Counted from the stretch's first letter, positions 23,358 to 34,627 are shown. The stretch: 64,000 bases of DNA from Agelaius tricolor (GCA_023055355.1 JALJCS010000009.1:45724501-45788500); one strand, 5' to 3'. Notes: a model not told the origin generated them from the letters alone. A program made the numbers and translations.

Positions 23358-26074
23358 GTAAGAACTGCACAATTTGGGTGTCTGTGGCTAATTTTTCAGA
23401 TTAAAGCACTAAACTATGCAGAAATCAAGGCACAAAACTCATTTAGCCTGCAATTCTCTCCTTAGTACACTCTGAATCACTGTGCATAGAATACACTTTG
23501 AGAAATTACTTACTGTTTGGAGACCTTTTAGATCCTCACACTTTACATTGAGCTGCAGGATAAAGTTTTACCACGGTCTCTAAATTTTTCATGCTGCAGT
23601 TGCATAAACTTGAAAACAAAATACGGAGAGATTTCTTTTATTGTTCCATTTTTATTTTTTTCCTAAATAAACATAAGCTTGTACAGGGAGGAGAAAGGAA
23701 ACACAGGAAGGAGTGCAAACCTTTGGATAGATTTGAGAGTTCTCTTCTAGTAAATCAGTGTAAATCAGTGAGGTTGAGTGGAGTGACCCCTTTCTGAGGG
23801 AGGCAGGCTTGGTTTCAGGCTTAGGTGAACCAAGATCAGAAGAAGCCTCGAGATCACCATGAGAAAAGACTCAGCTCTGCTGCCAGGGATCACTGCAGAG
23901 CTGTTTCCAGAGGGCCTAGGTATGGAAATATCCTAATTTATCATATTTAGGTCTGAAGGCAAGGACAGGCTGCAGAATGCAGCCTAGAGGGGATCTGGCT
24001 GGGAAGAAGCTGGGCTGAAGACATGCCCTCAGAAGCTCACAGATCATGGGAGTGTGGGAGAATGATAATGACTGAGGTTTAAAAAGCATTAAACTTTAAA
24101 TAAATAAGGTCTAGTCCCTGAAGAATGGACTCTGAAATAGAATGGCTGGGAGATATTGTTTGATGCTTCAGTTAGCAATTTGCTCTAGAGGCACACAAGG
24201 TTTATCAGACAATTTAACAAAGTTTTAAACAGTCTCAAGTTTCTAGAGAAGCAAAACCTCCTAATAAAAATATCTCTGTAACCCCAAATTAAATAACTCA
24301 GATTTTGAGAACTGGCAAGAACCAAAGCTTTAAACACTTCATGCTATGAAGTTTTCCAGGTTTTGTAGGCAGTCAGTGTCACACCAGTGAGGTACCCCTT
24401 TAAACACCTTTTCAACAGTTTTAATCATGGTGGGGAACAAGACCTCCTGAGAAGAAGGGAAGAGTTTGGGAGAAAAATTTAGCAGGAAAGTATGGGCTAC
24501 CTGCTAAGAGATCACAGGTGTTTTTTGAAGGCAAACAGAGAAGTCTTCAAGGCTAATGCTGAGAAAGAAAGGGTAAAATTAAGGGCAGCAAGATTAAAAT
24601 ATTACTCAAGGTTACTCAAGATTAGCTGTATGATGAATGGTCCACAGAATGCTGTATAAATCAAGATAACTAAGATAAATGGAAGCCTAATTTAAGGAGG
24701 GTGCTGTCTCTGGATCAGAACTGGAAGGAACCAGATGCATGACTGCCAATTTAGGAGGTACAAGAGCAATACCAAAATCAGAGCAGGTCTGTACAAGAGA
24801 CTGCTTCCTAATGTCTTTACCAAAGATGGTAGAGAAAAATCATCCAGGAACTGAAGCTGGGCAGTAGCATCAATTTTTAATGTATTTCTCCTCTCACAGA
24901 GGAAAACTTCTGGCTTTTTTTTTAGACTGGAACTTCTCTCCCTGTGACAGTGACCTGACCCTGCTACAGCCTTCCTTTCCTATGCCTAAGTGCACATTAG
25001 TTATTGCTCTTTCTTCTCATTGCACACTCAAACCTCTTTTCATCTTTTATTCCATTCCTTTCCTCATTTCCTTTTTGAACAGCTAGGAAATGGGATCAGC
25101 CAGGCCAGGACTTATCTGCTTATGTCATGCAAGTATTGGGGTATTTTTAAAGAAAAAAACCAAGCAATAAAACTCTCTACCGAAGTGGATTTTTAAAGAT
25201 GAGGTATCTTTAACACTTGGATTTGTGTTCAGGCAATTATTTTCATTGTGCATGCAGAGAGCAGCACCCTGACCACCACTGAGAGGGCACAGAGCCTTCT
25301 GAGACCAGAGAGGAGAGGAAAACCCTGTCTCTCGATGGTAGAATCTCAGTGAAAATATTCATCAGAGGAGATTTGTAATGCACTGACTTTGTCCAAAAGA
25401 CCAAAGAGGATGCTGGATCTACTGAGAGAGGTGATCCAATGAAGATTGGAAGAGCTGACAGCATTTGACAAATGATGGAGGTGACAGATCTAAAGGCTGG
25501 GACTGTCACCTGCACCAGCCTTGAGTAGGCATTTGAGTGGTGGTCCAGGGGTAATAAACTCCAGCAGGGGTAATAAACTCCACGTCCCTTGGGAATGATG
25601 GTTTGGAGATGCCTAAAATCTGGTTATGGACACAATTTGGGAATGGACTGCAAGCTGGGATTAGGCGACAGCTGCTAGAAGAAGGTGGCAGCTAAACCTG
25701 AGCCTCTGTCAAATGGATGAAATTGATTTGGGATTACAGCCAATGTACTCTGGCACAGGGAAGGGAAGTTCCCATTCCCAGGAGCCTTAAGGAAGAGCCA
25801 CTTCCCAAAGAGCAGGAATTCTGACCCCACCTATCTGTTCCAAGGTGCTTTTCCTTTCTCTCCCTCACCTCATACACAGCAATGTGTTTCTTTAACTGAT
25901 GTTAATTTAAAAATCAAGAATCACCCCTGACATTCTCAGAGCCAGATGAATAATTTAGTTTCATGAAAACTTTAATCAGAAATTAAGCTTGTTTCCAGGG
26001 GTTTTCAGTGTTTCTTCCGCTTAATAACTACCTTCCCTTTGTGTTCTTTCCACTTATTGTTCCACCTCCTACAG
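23358..26074. other. Unique non-coding sequence
   Basis: An 18-bp unit (CAGGGGTAATAAACTCCA) is repeated at 25546-25563 and 25565-25582. No gene or interspersed repeat is recognised. Confidence 0.6.
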
Positions 26075-26123
26075 CTTCTTCCAGCCAGTCGCTCCTGTTC
26101 TTTTTCCCATCCATGAGGTTATG
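26075..26123 (+). other. Candidate exon (49 nt)
   Basis: A long pyrimidine-rich acceptor ending CACCTCCTACAG (26074) and a donor, TTATG/GTGAGT (GT at 26124), flank 49 nt. Two of three frames are open; one reads FFQPVAPVLFPIHEVM. No homology is recognised. The signals are good but the interval is short. Confidence 0.17.
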
Positions 26124-26159
26124 GTGAGTCAGGGTGAGTCAAACTGTAGAAATTACTGT

Positions 26160-26196
26160 GATTAAAAAAAAAATTTAAAAAAGAAAAAAAAAAGTT
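26160..26196. repeat. A-rich low-complexity tract
   Basis: Interrupted poly-A sequence. No retrotransposed body is recognised upstream, so it is not called an insertion tail. Confidence 0.75.
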
Positions 26197-26310
26197 GAAC
26201 AGCAGTTTTAAATTTTTACTTTTAACCTAGGTTCTTGCAGGGGCCCATTTTGTAGAGTACAACATCCCAGGATACTTTTATCTGTCTAGAAACCCCTGAA
26301 GAGCAAAGAC

Positions 26311-26364
<54 letters not shown>
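26311..26364. repeat. (AAT)18 microsatellite
   Basis: Eighteen uninterrupted AAT units (54 bp). A pure trinucleotide array of this length is likely to be length-polymorphic and is the longest pure microsatellite in the window. Confidence 0.97.
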
Positions 26365-26365
<1 letters not shown>

Positions 26366-29134
26366 GAACTATGTAAAGTGGTGTCATATTAATGGTAGTC
26401 TCATCACAAATAATATCTTAATTTATCCTCCTTATAGAAACCTTAAATAGACACAGGTCCAAGGGCTAGCAATGAAAGTGACCACAGGCATAGAGGCACT
26501 TATGCTCTTTAGTTAGGGGAGTTATTTCTGACTAGAAGTTTGCTCTCTCCCAATTCTCAGCATTATGTAACAGGGCAATTTGTTCTTTATGAGAGTTAGT
26601 ACCTGCCTCCCAGCATCTGCACCCATCTACCTACATTAAATAAGTAACTTAATTCTCTGACTTGGTGCAGCAATTGCTACGGGTCTGCATGACAGAAATT
26701 TAGGGGCTGGTTTGTATTTTCAGCTTGAAAAAGAGGAGACAAAGGGGTGTATCTATAATCTAATACACCTTTATGTACCTGCTTCTCTCTCTGGTAGATT
26801 ATTTAGGGGTTAATGCATTATAATGGAACTGTTTATATTTGTTAGTTAGAGATTATTGCACATTGCATGAAAGAAATCTGGCACTGTTCATAAATCATAC
26901 TTTTATTCAGTATTCTGCTTAGCCAAAAATATGCACATATGTACAGACACATTTTATTACACAGAAGCACGGCTGAATATAAATAGAATATTTGTCAAAC
27001 TTCAGATTAACATAAAAATACCATTGTGCAAATACCTGATTCTGCCAACCCACTGGCACATCCTCCGCATTTTCAAGTGTTCTGCCTAAAGCAGCATAGC
27101 TAAAGGATTGTATTCGTGGAAAGAAATAGGTGAAAATACACCACAGGTTACACAAATGCAAGTGAGAGAGACAGCAGATGTCACTAATATGATAAAACAT
27201 TGCTGGGGACCTTCCACTCATATGATATCAGAGAATTAATGATCAAGCACTGACAAGCTGATGTAGAATTGAGACAATGACTCACATAAATTGTGGTGCC
27301 TGCTAGAATCAGGAAAATTACAACTTCCTTGAGTGAATTCATGGTTTAAAATAGAGAATTAAGCAAAAATAATGTAGAATTTTTTTAAAATTTTCCTCTC
27401 TCTTTGATGTTTTTTGTATAAGCAATCAATACCAGTTGCCTAAACATGGAAGCAATGTTCTAAATGCTTCCCAAATCCTCTGCAAACTGGGTCAACCTAA
27501 AGAGACAGAGGCTGTGGGATTGGCAAGAGATAAGGTGCTGCCAGGTGCTTTTAACTGAGCATTTACAAAGGTCTGAACTCCACTGACCACACAATTTTTT
27601 TACAAAAATATATGGTTTTAACTGCAGGCTAACAACATCTGCACTTGACTCTAACCCCTTCTTGGGAAGGACTGAAGTGATATTTTTAATGGACACCATG
27701 AATTCTGTCAAAGGACACAAAACTTTTCTATGGTGCTGCAGCAGGGCTTGATAGAAATAGAAACTAAACCCCTTTTTTTCCCACTTTTTCAAACAATACA
27801 GAAGGTTTTAACTCATAAAGAAGACACGATACAGAGAGGACATTTAGCCTTCTTCTGCTCCTTTCTGTAAGTTCTACTCCAATCTACATTTGTGAAGGGT
27901 GAAAGAGGAGCAAGAGAAGTGTCAGTTCCTTGGGTTTAGTTGGTTATGTTTGGGTTTTAGTTGGTTATGTTTGTAGGTATTATTCTAGAAAATAATGATT
28001 GCAGGGGATGAAGTGGGCTGGGACAATGAAAACTCTGCAGGCCAAAAATAGTTAATAGTTAATTTGACAATTCTCAGTCAAAGTTAATTTGACTGAGATT
28101 TTTGTGCTAAAATGTTGTTAATTATTTCCCAGGATGCTGTTGCACTCCAGGGCTTCTTTCCAGGTTCCATCAGATTCAGATCACTTGAAATAGATTTCAC
28201 ACGATTGTGTCAGTAAGTATATAAGGGAAAAAATGTGTAAAATTATACCTTAAAAAATTAAATAAATGTGTAAATAAAGGCAAAGAAAAAATTATAAAAT
28301 CCTACTTACTGTATTAAAATTGCCAGTTTCATTGTTTCATAGATTGGTTGGCATTAGCATTCACAGGAATTTCTGTGAATAGAAAGAAATAGAATAAAAG
28401 GAATAGATTTTGGCATCTTTCTCTGAAATATATGGGCCCCCACCACGACTGCTTTGCTTTATAGGTCCTGGTGTGGTAAGAACACATCTCCGTCCCATGA
28501 AACACAGCCCTGTCAAAGCTGAGTAAGAAGCTGGGAGTTTTTCATACACATTGCAGCTGGAGTCAATTCTTCACTAAAACACAGCTCATAATTTTAGCAA
28601 GTGCACCTACTGTCAGAAATCAGCCTTAAAATGTAATGAATATGTCAATGGTAATCAGAAAAATAAATCTAAAAGGGAAATCCTCTCTTGAGCCTGGTCC
28701 CATGATGATTTGAAAGGGAGTAGTGGGTGATAGAAAAGGAAACTGTTATACTAATAGGGGTTTGCTCAGTTTTCTTTGAGGTCTGAAAGCATTTATAAAA
28801 AATAAACCCCTTAAGTTTTAGCCTGATCTCTCAGCTAAGAAGGTTCTTAGTAGCTGACAGTGAAAACAATTCAGTCTTCTTTATCACCATCCCACAAAAT
28901 AAGTAGGTTTATGTATTATACAGAGGAATTCCAAATCAAAGCTGGGAGTTTTAAATTGCTTTACAATGTTAGATAAAGGGAGTCTGGAGCAGAATTTACA
29001 AATGCAGAAGTCAGTGGCCTTGACAGCAGTTTATTTGAATTATGAATTTTGTAGGTTTTTTGCTCTTTTTCAATAAAGAGCAACCAGAAACCTGCAGGAC
29101 TTTAAACTTTGCTTTGCAGTGGCAGTGAGAGCTC
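26365..29134. other. Unique AT-rich non-coding sequence
   Basis: No gene recognised. It contains an 18-bp direct repeat (27935-27952 and 27956-27973, unit TTTAGTTGGTTATGTTTG) and the hairpin listed separately. Minus-strand open frames at 26919-27221 and 27460-27792 (100-110 codons) show no recognisable domain. Confidence 0.55.
28072..28098. repeat. Perfect 10-bp inverted repeat
   Basis: Arms TCTCAGTCAA (28072-28081) and TTGACTGAGA (28089-28098) flank a 7-nt loop. The arm core TGACTGA resembles an AP-1-type half site in both orientations. Function is unknown. Confidence 0.7.
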
Positions 29135-29360
29135 AGCAGTTGTCAGAGCAGGGACTCAGAAAATCTGGGCTCAGCTCCTCACTTGGGAACCAGTTTGGTG
29201 TGCAGCCTTGGAAGAGATACTCTAATTACTGATGAGATGGCAATCTGGAGGTAGCACTTTATTTCCATTCTTGCCAAAATAATGTAAGAATTAATTAAAG
29301 TTTGCAAACCACTATGAGATCCTGAGGCTAAATATTCTATAGAAGCACTAATGATTTATC
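29135..29360 (+). mobile_element. MIR-like SINE (amniote MIR), nearly full span
   Basis: In order it has AGAGCAGGGACTC, TCTGGGCTCAGCTCC, a CAGCCTTGGAAG segment matching the MIR GACCTTGGGCAAG core, AATTAATTAAAGTTTGCAAA and TATGAGATCCTGAGG. It ends in TCTATAGAAGCACTAATGAT, matching the remembered tail GCTATATAAGTGCAAAGTAT. MIRs are tRNA-derived SINEs inactive since early amniote evolution, so this copy should be shared widely across birds and perhaps reptiles. It is decayed and has no intact Pol III promoter that I can identify. Confidence 0.65.
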
Positions 29361-30564
29361 TTGTTGGGTTTTGACCATATGCACACAGTCAGTTGGATGT
29401 TTTTCCAGAAAAAAAAAAAACTCCTCTTGTCAGAATAATAAACTTGAGCACTTCCTTATTGATCCATGCCATGATTATTAATATAGAGCAGAACAAGCTG
29501 TAATTGATGGAGATTGTCTGCAAATATTTTCTTGATATTTCTCCATGATTTAAATAATGTATATCAATTTATCCCTGTACTTATGAAATATAATTTGCTC
29601 AATACTCAGTGTTTTCTGGTCTTCCAAAGAGTGTCTTCTAAAAAAAATTGTAAACCAAACCATTTGTCTTACACCTTATTTTCAGTAACCCCACTACTCC
29701 CTCCTTCAAAATACAAAATTATTGTTTGAGAAAACTCACATCTCAACCCACATCCCTGTGAATGGCCAATGTCTTTGTCTGCATGGCCTATTTAAAGCCT
29801 ACTGTGGTCAGAGGAAAGAGGATATCTTGGAATGTTGCCTGGAAAACTGGCTCACAATCCTTCTGTACAGGACTGATGCAGAGAAAAAACTCTTTCAAGG
29901 TAGAGTCTATTCTGTGTGCTAATCCAACCCCTGAAAGAAAATATGGCTTTTAGTTATTTATGACTTTCATTCAATAGTTTCACAGCAACTTGGGAATTTC
30001 AACTAAATCTTGAAAACTAAGAGGGGAAAAAGGGGACATAACAGTTTCATTTATCAAAACTGGAATTTATGGCTAAAAGCCATGTTATTTCAGAAGTGAT
30101 CTATGTGAATAATGAAGTCTGAAGGGCACAGGTTCCTGATTGTTGGATAAAAAATTCAAAGCTTGGTCCAAAAGACCATAGATGGATCAATTCACATTCT
30201 GAAGGCAAGTCACAAGTGGCCAGGTCCTTTCTAGATGTAATTCTCTTAACAAATGAACAGAAACCACTTGCAATTTCATGCACAATTTCTGTTCTCCAAC
30301 TGTCTGCTAAAGTGCTATCCTCCTCAGCTTTAGGGTGCATTATACACTTAAAATGTCTTTATACTTAGCTGGAAAGATCAGTTATCTTACTTTCCTTCAT
30401 TATTCCAATGTAGCAAGGAAAATTTTGGAGAAAACCTCACTCACAGCTGCAAGAAGTAAATTGTGCATGTGATAATCAAGAACTTGATCTTGACTGAAGG
30501 CTAGAAAATCATGCTGCACTCCAGATGAGTAATTTTTGCACTGAATAGTTATTAGTCAGATTTT
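29361..30564. other. Unique non-coding sequence
   Basis: Nothing recognised. Small open frames at 29514-29953 and 30101-30340 lack protein character. Confidence 0.6.
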
Positions 30565-30700
30565 GGTTTGGTGTCAGGAGCCAAAGCTTCTGTTTTTGTA
30601 TCTTAGTGAGAGGCTTGGGCCAGTCTTTTCACTTTATGTTTAAGAAAATAAGTGATTTTTATGGTCTTCTCCTCTAAAAGAAAATAATAACTTGAGACAT
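30565..30700 (+). mobile_element. Possible MIR-like SINE fragment
   Basis: GTGTCAGGAGCCAAAGCTTC, GAGGCTTGGGCCAGTC and a later AAAATAATAACTTGAGA follow the order of MIR core features: AGTCAGGAGCC, CCTTGGGCAAGTC and GATAATAAT. The match is patchy. Confidence 0.35.
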
Positions 30701-31118
30701 GTGGATGAAGATATACTGGAGTAGAGCTGACTGAATTCCTTTCATTGAAAACTTCTCAGTTCTACTTCACAAACAGTTTTTCTCAGAATGTGCTTCTACT
30801 CTCTGTTTCTTTGTGGATGAGAGAAAAAGACCTTGTTCTCTTGAAGTTTTTTTTATATAAGAAAAATTTAACAGTTTTTATTGCACAGATTATTTCTGGT
30901 TTATTTTTGTAACTACAAATGTAAAAAGGAAGAAGCTTGGTGGTGCTTTTGGTGGATTTCAAGCTTGCTATAAAAACTTGCAGTCTAAAATGATGCACCC
31001 TTTTTAAAATTTTTTTTACCTTGCCATATCTCAAAGTAATGTCAGCACATTGCAAAGCTGGATGGCATTAAATACTTGAGGTGACTCTGTTTAGTGAGTC
31101 AGAATTTACCTTAAAAGA
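30701..31118. other. Non-coding sequence
   Basis: Nothing recognised. A 90-codon minus-strand open frame (30783-31055) is in AT-rich DNA and has no identifiable domain. Confidence 0.6.
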
Positions 31119-31499
31119 TGTCACCGTGATCTTTTCTGAAAATTTCCTTTGCCAGGATTTCTTCTCCTGGGAAGATGAAAAGCCTCAGCTTCTCCATGTT
31201 TTGCTCCTCTGGAATGTGGTCTGGAGATTGTTTATCCAAACATGTGAATTGTTTTTAATTAATGGTCAATCACAGCCAGCTGTGTTGGACTCTCTGAGTC
31301 AGTCATGGGTTTTTATTGTTCTTTTCTAGTCTCCTGATGTATCCTTTCTCTATCTTTAGTATAGTTTTAGTATATAATTTTCTTATAATAATATAATATA
31401 ATATATAATATAATATAATATAATAATAAATAAGCCATTTGAGAATATGGAGTCAAATTCTCATCTCTCACCTCATCCTGGGGACCTCACAACACCACA
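31119..31499 (+). mobile_element. Solo LTR, ERVL-like (copy 1)
   Basis: It begins TGTCACC and ends near CACCACA. Its body aligns by eye along its whole length with 35070-35480, sharing TTTGCCAGGATTTCTTCTCC, TTTTGCT then CTGGAATGTGGT, CAGCTGTGTTG and TATCCTTTCTCTAT. I associate this LTR with songbird endogenous retroviruses of the ERVL group. Copy 1 lacks about 35 bp present in copy 2 after GCCTCAG and has an expanded ATAAT tract (31383-31431). Flanking pentamers AAAGA and TAAGA match at 4 of 5 positions, a possible decayed target duplication. No internal retroviral genes are seen, so it is a relic of recombination between two LTRs. Confidence 0.8.
31383..31431. repeat. (ATAAT)n-like simple repeat within the LTR
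   Basis: Degenerate ATAAT/ATATAAT units. Copy 2 of the LTR has only a short AT stretch at the equivalent place, so this is a copy-specific expansion. Confidence 0.8.
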
Positions 31500-32223
31500 A
31501 TAAGACAACACAACTGTCAGAAAACACAGAGATCTGCACCAGCCCTGAAAGTCTTTCCTGAGTTCTAGGCGTAATAACAGATTTATTTATTTTCCCAAAT
31601 CTGCTTGCTGTAGCTGTTGAATATAAAATGAGGTAACATTATCCAGCTTGCTTAGCTGACTTCAGGATGAAAGAGGTGATGTTTGCAGAGCCATGTGGGA
31701 ATTGCAAGGCTCAGTGCCTATCAGTTAGCATCCTCCCAAGGAAGGCGTTCAGGCTCATATGCAATCAGTAGGCTACAATCAGACTTAGTATTAGCCACAA
31801 GAAATTTGCTTGGGAGTGATATCTGTGTGAGCCATTGTCAGTAGCTGGGGTTATGGCCACAATTGTTTTATCATTATACCCGCTGGGATTTGACCAGCAG
31901 CAGCACACATCAATCTGTGCATGGCTGTGCTGTATTACTGCTATGCCAGCTTGTTTCCTTGGATCCAGATCCAAACCCATTAAAATATTACAGCAAGGCA
32001 CGCTGGATTTCCCCAGCTCAGGGTTGTAGCATGCATGTTAATCATGCAGGAGATGATTTTTACATAATGGGGACAAGCCAAAAAAACAAGCCCAGCATCC
32101 AACTCAATTTCCTAAGCATAAGCAACTAATTTTTTTGATGCCCAGCACCCCTGTTGGCATCCCAGACTTGGTGCTGAGCCCCCTGCCATGCTCTGATGTG
32201 GGCATAGGCACCCCAGATGGTTT
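31500..32223. promoter_or_regulatory. Non-coding stretch with enhancer-like core (31720-32110)
   Basis: 31720-32110 is repeat-free and of balanced composition. It has a SOX-like ATTGT at 31834-31838 and the palindrome ACAATTGT at 31859-31866. It also has ATGCATGTTAATCATGCAGG, an interrupted inverted arrangement of ATGCATG and CATGCA. This could be a conserved regulatory element. Three open frames of 64-88 codons overlap here on both strands, and none resembles a protein. Conservation is untested. Confidence 0.18.
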
Positions 32224-32418
32224 GGGATGGACATCAGGGGGAATTTTGGAGTAATTGAACCCACAGGAAGGGAGATGAGACATTGGAATGGGCTGCCCAG
32301 GAAGGTATTTGGCATCCCTGGAGGTGTTTAAGGTGGCATTTAGTGCCATGGCAGTGTTTGGTCACAGGTTGGACTCGATGATGGACTTTTCCAGCCCAAT
32401 TTGTTGTGCTGTTCTGTG
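32224..32418 (+). mobile_element. CR1 LINE 3'-end fragment, sense
   Basis: ATTGGAATGGGCTGCCCAGG, ATCCCTGGAGGTGTTTAAG, CATTTAGTGCCATGG and CACAGGTTGGACTCGATGAT are hallmark CR1 3'-UTR motifs in order. The copy ends in a decayed octamer (GTTCTGTG). It is 5'-truncated and non-coding, with small deletions relative to the remembered consensus. Confidence 0.9.
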
Positions 32419-33031
32419 AGCTGAGGCGGCCCCATGAAGAGTCAGAATTCCACCAATGGCCAGGCTGTCCCTGCAATCCCTCACTGCCCAGCAGGGCACA
32501 CTTGTGTCACTGAAACTGAGGGACAAACAAAAAACCTCCAAAAGCATTTTTAGTGTTGGAGAATCAAGGCATTACTTTATGCTGGCCAGGATGCTGTTTT
32601 GGCCTGGATGTGCAACAGAAATCATTTCACCCACACAGGGACTGGGCTGTGCAGAGGAAATCATTCCATGACCCATGAATTTTACTAGATTTTCAGATAC
32701 TTATATAGTCAAAACCCATAGAAATTCATTGGTTCAGTGTTCACTGGCCCCAAGTTACACAGTTCTTAGTATTTGGCTTCCTATAATTAGGAATTCCTCA
32801 TTCTTTGGTTCTCTTATCTCTCCTTTCCCAGAGCAGGTGTCTCCAACAGTGACAGAGGTGATGTTTGGAGTTAGTGGTGATGTTGGAGTTAGTTAAATTA
32901 ATGACCATTGATGGTTGTTATCTTTTGTGCTACTCCTAGCTTCTTGAGATGTTAAGGTCCCACCAGGCCTCACCTGGTGGAACACTGCCTTGGAAAGAAG
33001 CTTCAATTCCCTTCCTTGGGGCAAGGGTGAG
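32419..33031. other. Non-coding sequence between CR1 fragments
   Basis: No gene recognised. Part of 32940-33031 could be a more decayed extension of the following CR1 fragment. Confidence 0.5.
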
Positions 33032-33082
33032 CAGGGTTTGGATTTGAGGATCTTAGAGGTCTTTTCATTCTGCAATTCTGTG
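33032..33082 (+). mobile_element. CR1 LINE terminal fragment, sense
   Basis: GAGGATCTTAGAGGTCTTTT followed by ATTCTGCAATTCTGTG resembles the last 50 bp of CR1, where a GATCTTAGAGGTCTTTTCC-type string leads to terminal octamers. It is too short for subfamily assignment. Confidence 0.6.
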
Positions 33083-33114
33083 AAAACTGAATAAAGTTAC
33101 ATAAAAAAAACATT

Positions 33115-33580
33115 TTAATTTCTTATCATGTCCAACACCTGGGGCAGCACCACAGCTGAGGGTGGGTGCCTGATCCTGGCCTGTTGCAGGCACACAGTTT
33201 GTGGGAATTGGGAGTGGAGCTGTGGCCCAGCCTCATCCCTAATGGGCTTCAGCTGTGAGAAGCAGGTGAAAAGCATTGAAGGTAATGAGCCGTGGAGTGC
33301 CCAGGTGCACTGACCAACCACCAAAGGGAACAGAGGGCACACAGGTGCAATGCATGTGGGATGAAGAGTATAAAAGGTTGTACTGTAGAACAACAAAGAG
33401 CTGCAGATGCTTGAAGCTTTCTTTTGTATTTTTCGTGCCTTCACCATCATCCTGACACTGTCCTTTTTTCCAGGCTGAGTTTTTCTTCCTGAGCATCCCC
33501 TTTGGAGGCCCATGTGGAGGTGAGTGTAATACTGGCTTGTGCTGGGGGGGTAGCAATGGCTTCTGAGCACCCATGTCTGC
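33115..33580 (+). mobile_element. LTR-like or promoter-like block with TATA box and internal splice pair
   Basis: A GC-richer block of about 465 bp lies between CR1 fragments. It has a TATA box, TATAAAAG, at 33369-33376. About 14 bp downstream is AACAAAGAGC, reminiscent of the AATAAA signal of LTRs. Further on is a strong acceptor (TCCTTTTTTCCAG, ending 33473), then 46 nt, then a donor (GTGGAG/GTGAGT, GT at 33520). U3-TATA-signal order fits an LTR. I cannot name the family or fix its ends. A 151-codon minus-strand open frame covers it but has no retroviral or cellular domain I recognise. Confidence 0.35.
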
Positions 33581-33679
33581 TTTAGGATGTGCAGCAGTGA
33601 TGTGATTTTGTGCTGATGCTTGTAATGTATTAGGGAAAAAATTTCAGGAACTGAGCTTGTGTCTCAGGGGCTTAGCCTG
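33581..33679. other. Short non-coding gap
   Basis: Nothing recognised; it may contain a decayed continuation of the following CR1. Confidence 0.5.
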
Positions 33680-33815
33680 TACTTAGCACTGATGAGGGGC
33701 ACCTCAAGTGCTGTGCCTAATTCTGGGTCCCTCAGTTCAGGAGGGACAGTGGGGAGCTGGAGTGTGACCAGACATGGACAATGGAGCTGGGGAAGGGTCA
33801 GGGGCATGAAAGAGA
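33680..33815 (+). mobile_element. CR1 LINE internal fragment, sense
   Basis: GGGGCACCTCAAGTGCTGTG, TTCTGGGTCCCTCAGTTCAG, GGAGCTGGAGTGTG and GGAGCTGGGGAAGGGTC follow the CR1 region just upstream of the 3' UTR, at the end of the reverse-transcriptase frame. The frame is disrupted, the piece is short, and no protein can be read. Confidence 0.85.
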
Positions 33816-34627
33816 ACATCCAACACTAAAAATAGCCTGGTTTTACCAGTACAGCTTTTTTTGAAACAATGGAAGTTTCTTGCTTGTACCATCTAGTGCT
33901 ATTCCAAAATAACTCTTAAATTCACAATGTTTAAGGCAGGTGACCAAGCACATCTTTACAGAAGACAGGCTACAAAGGAATAAAAGTGCTTCTGCTAAGG
34001 TTAACCAAGTGTTCAAGAGTTGAACAGGAAATGTCACCAGGCACCTAAATTAAATCCAGAATGTTTATTCTATTTGCTTTTCCCTGATTAATTTGCCTTT
34101 GGCTGATGCCTGTCAGTTTCTTTAAAACCCCTCTGTATTTTGCCCTTGCTGTTCTGGGCATGAGAAGTGCAAAACTGATATCTGCAAGCAAATCATCATC
34201 CAAAATTGGTAGTTTTCTAATGCCTAGAATGTTTTTTTTTGGTTTTTTTTTTGTTTTTGTTTTTTTTTTTTTTGTTTTGTTTTGTTGTGGTTTTTTTTTT
34301 TTTTTCTGAGATTATCCCTCAGATTTGTCTTTGAAAGCCTTCCCCATCACCCACAGGTCAAGAAATGCCAAAGATTGGCTCTTAGGCCCTGTTTGCACTC
34401 AGCTAAATTTCAGGTGGCAGTGATTTTAGGTGCTTATTTGCTGTGTTTTAGGCTCTTGGTGTAGGGCAGCTGTCTCAAAGGTCCACGTTAGAGAATAGGA
34501 AGAATAAATACCAACAGGGAATTAAAAAATAAGTAATGCTCCTGCTAAGCTAAGATGACAGTGTTTTACAAAAGGATCTGGCATCAAAAGGAGGGAACAG
34601 GCACTGCTGGGAATGTTCTGTTTTTAG
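33816..34627. other. Non-coding sequence with T-rich tract
   Basis: A T-rich low-complexity run with G interruptions occupies 34231-34305. No gene recognised. Confidence 0.65.

Noticed and set aside
33115..33570. 151-codon minus-strand open frame
   Set aside because: It lies across an LTR-like block on the opposite strand to its TATA box, and no protein similarity is recognised.
34231..34305. T-rich tract as the reverse poly-A tail of a processed pseudogene
   Set aside because: No gene-like body is recognisable next to it; G interruptions fit simple sequence.
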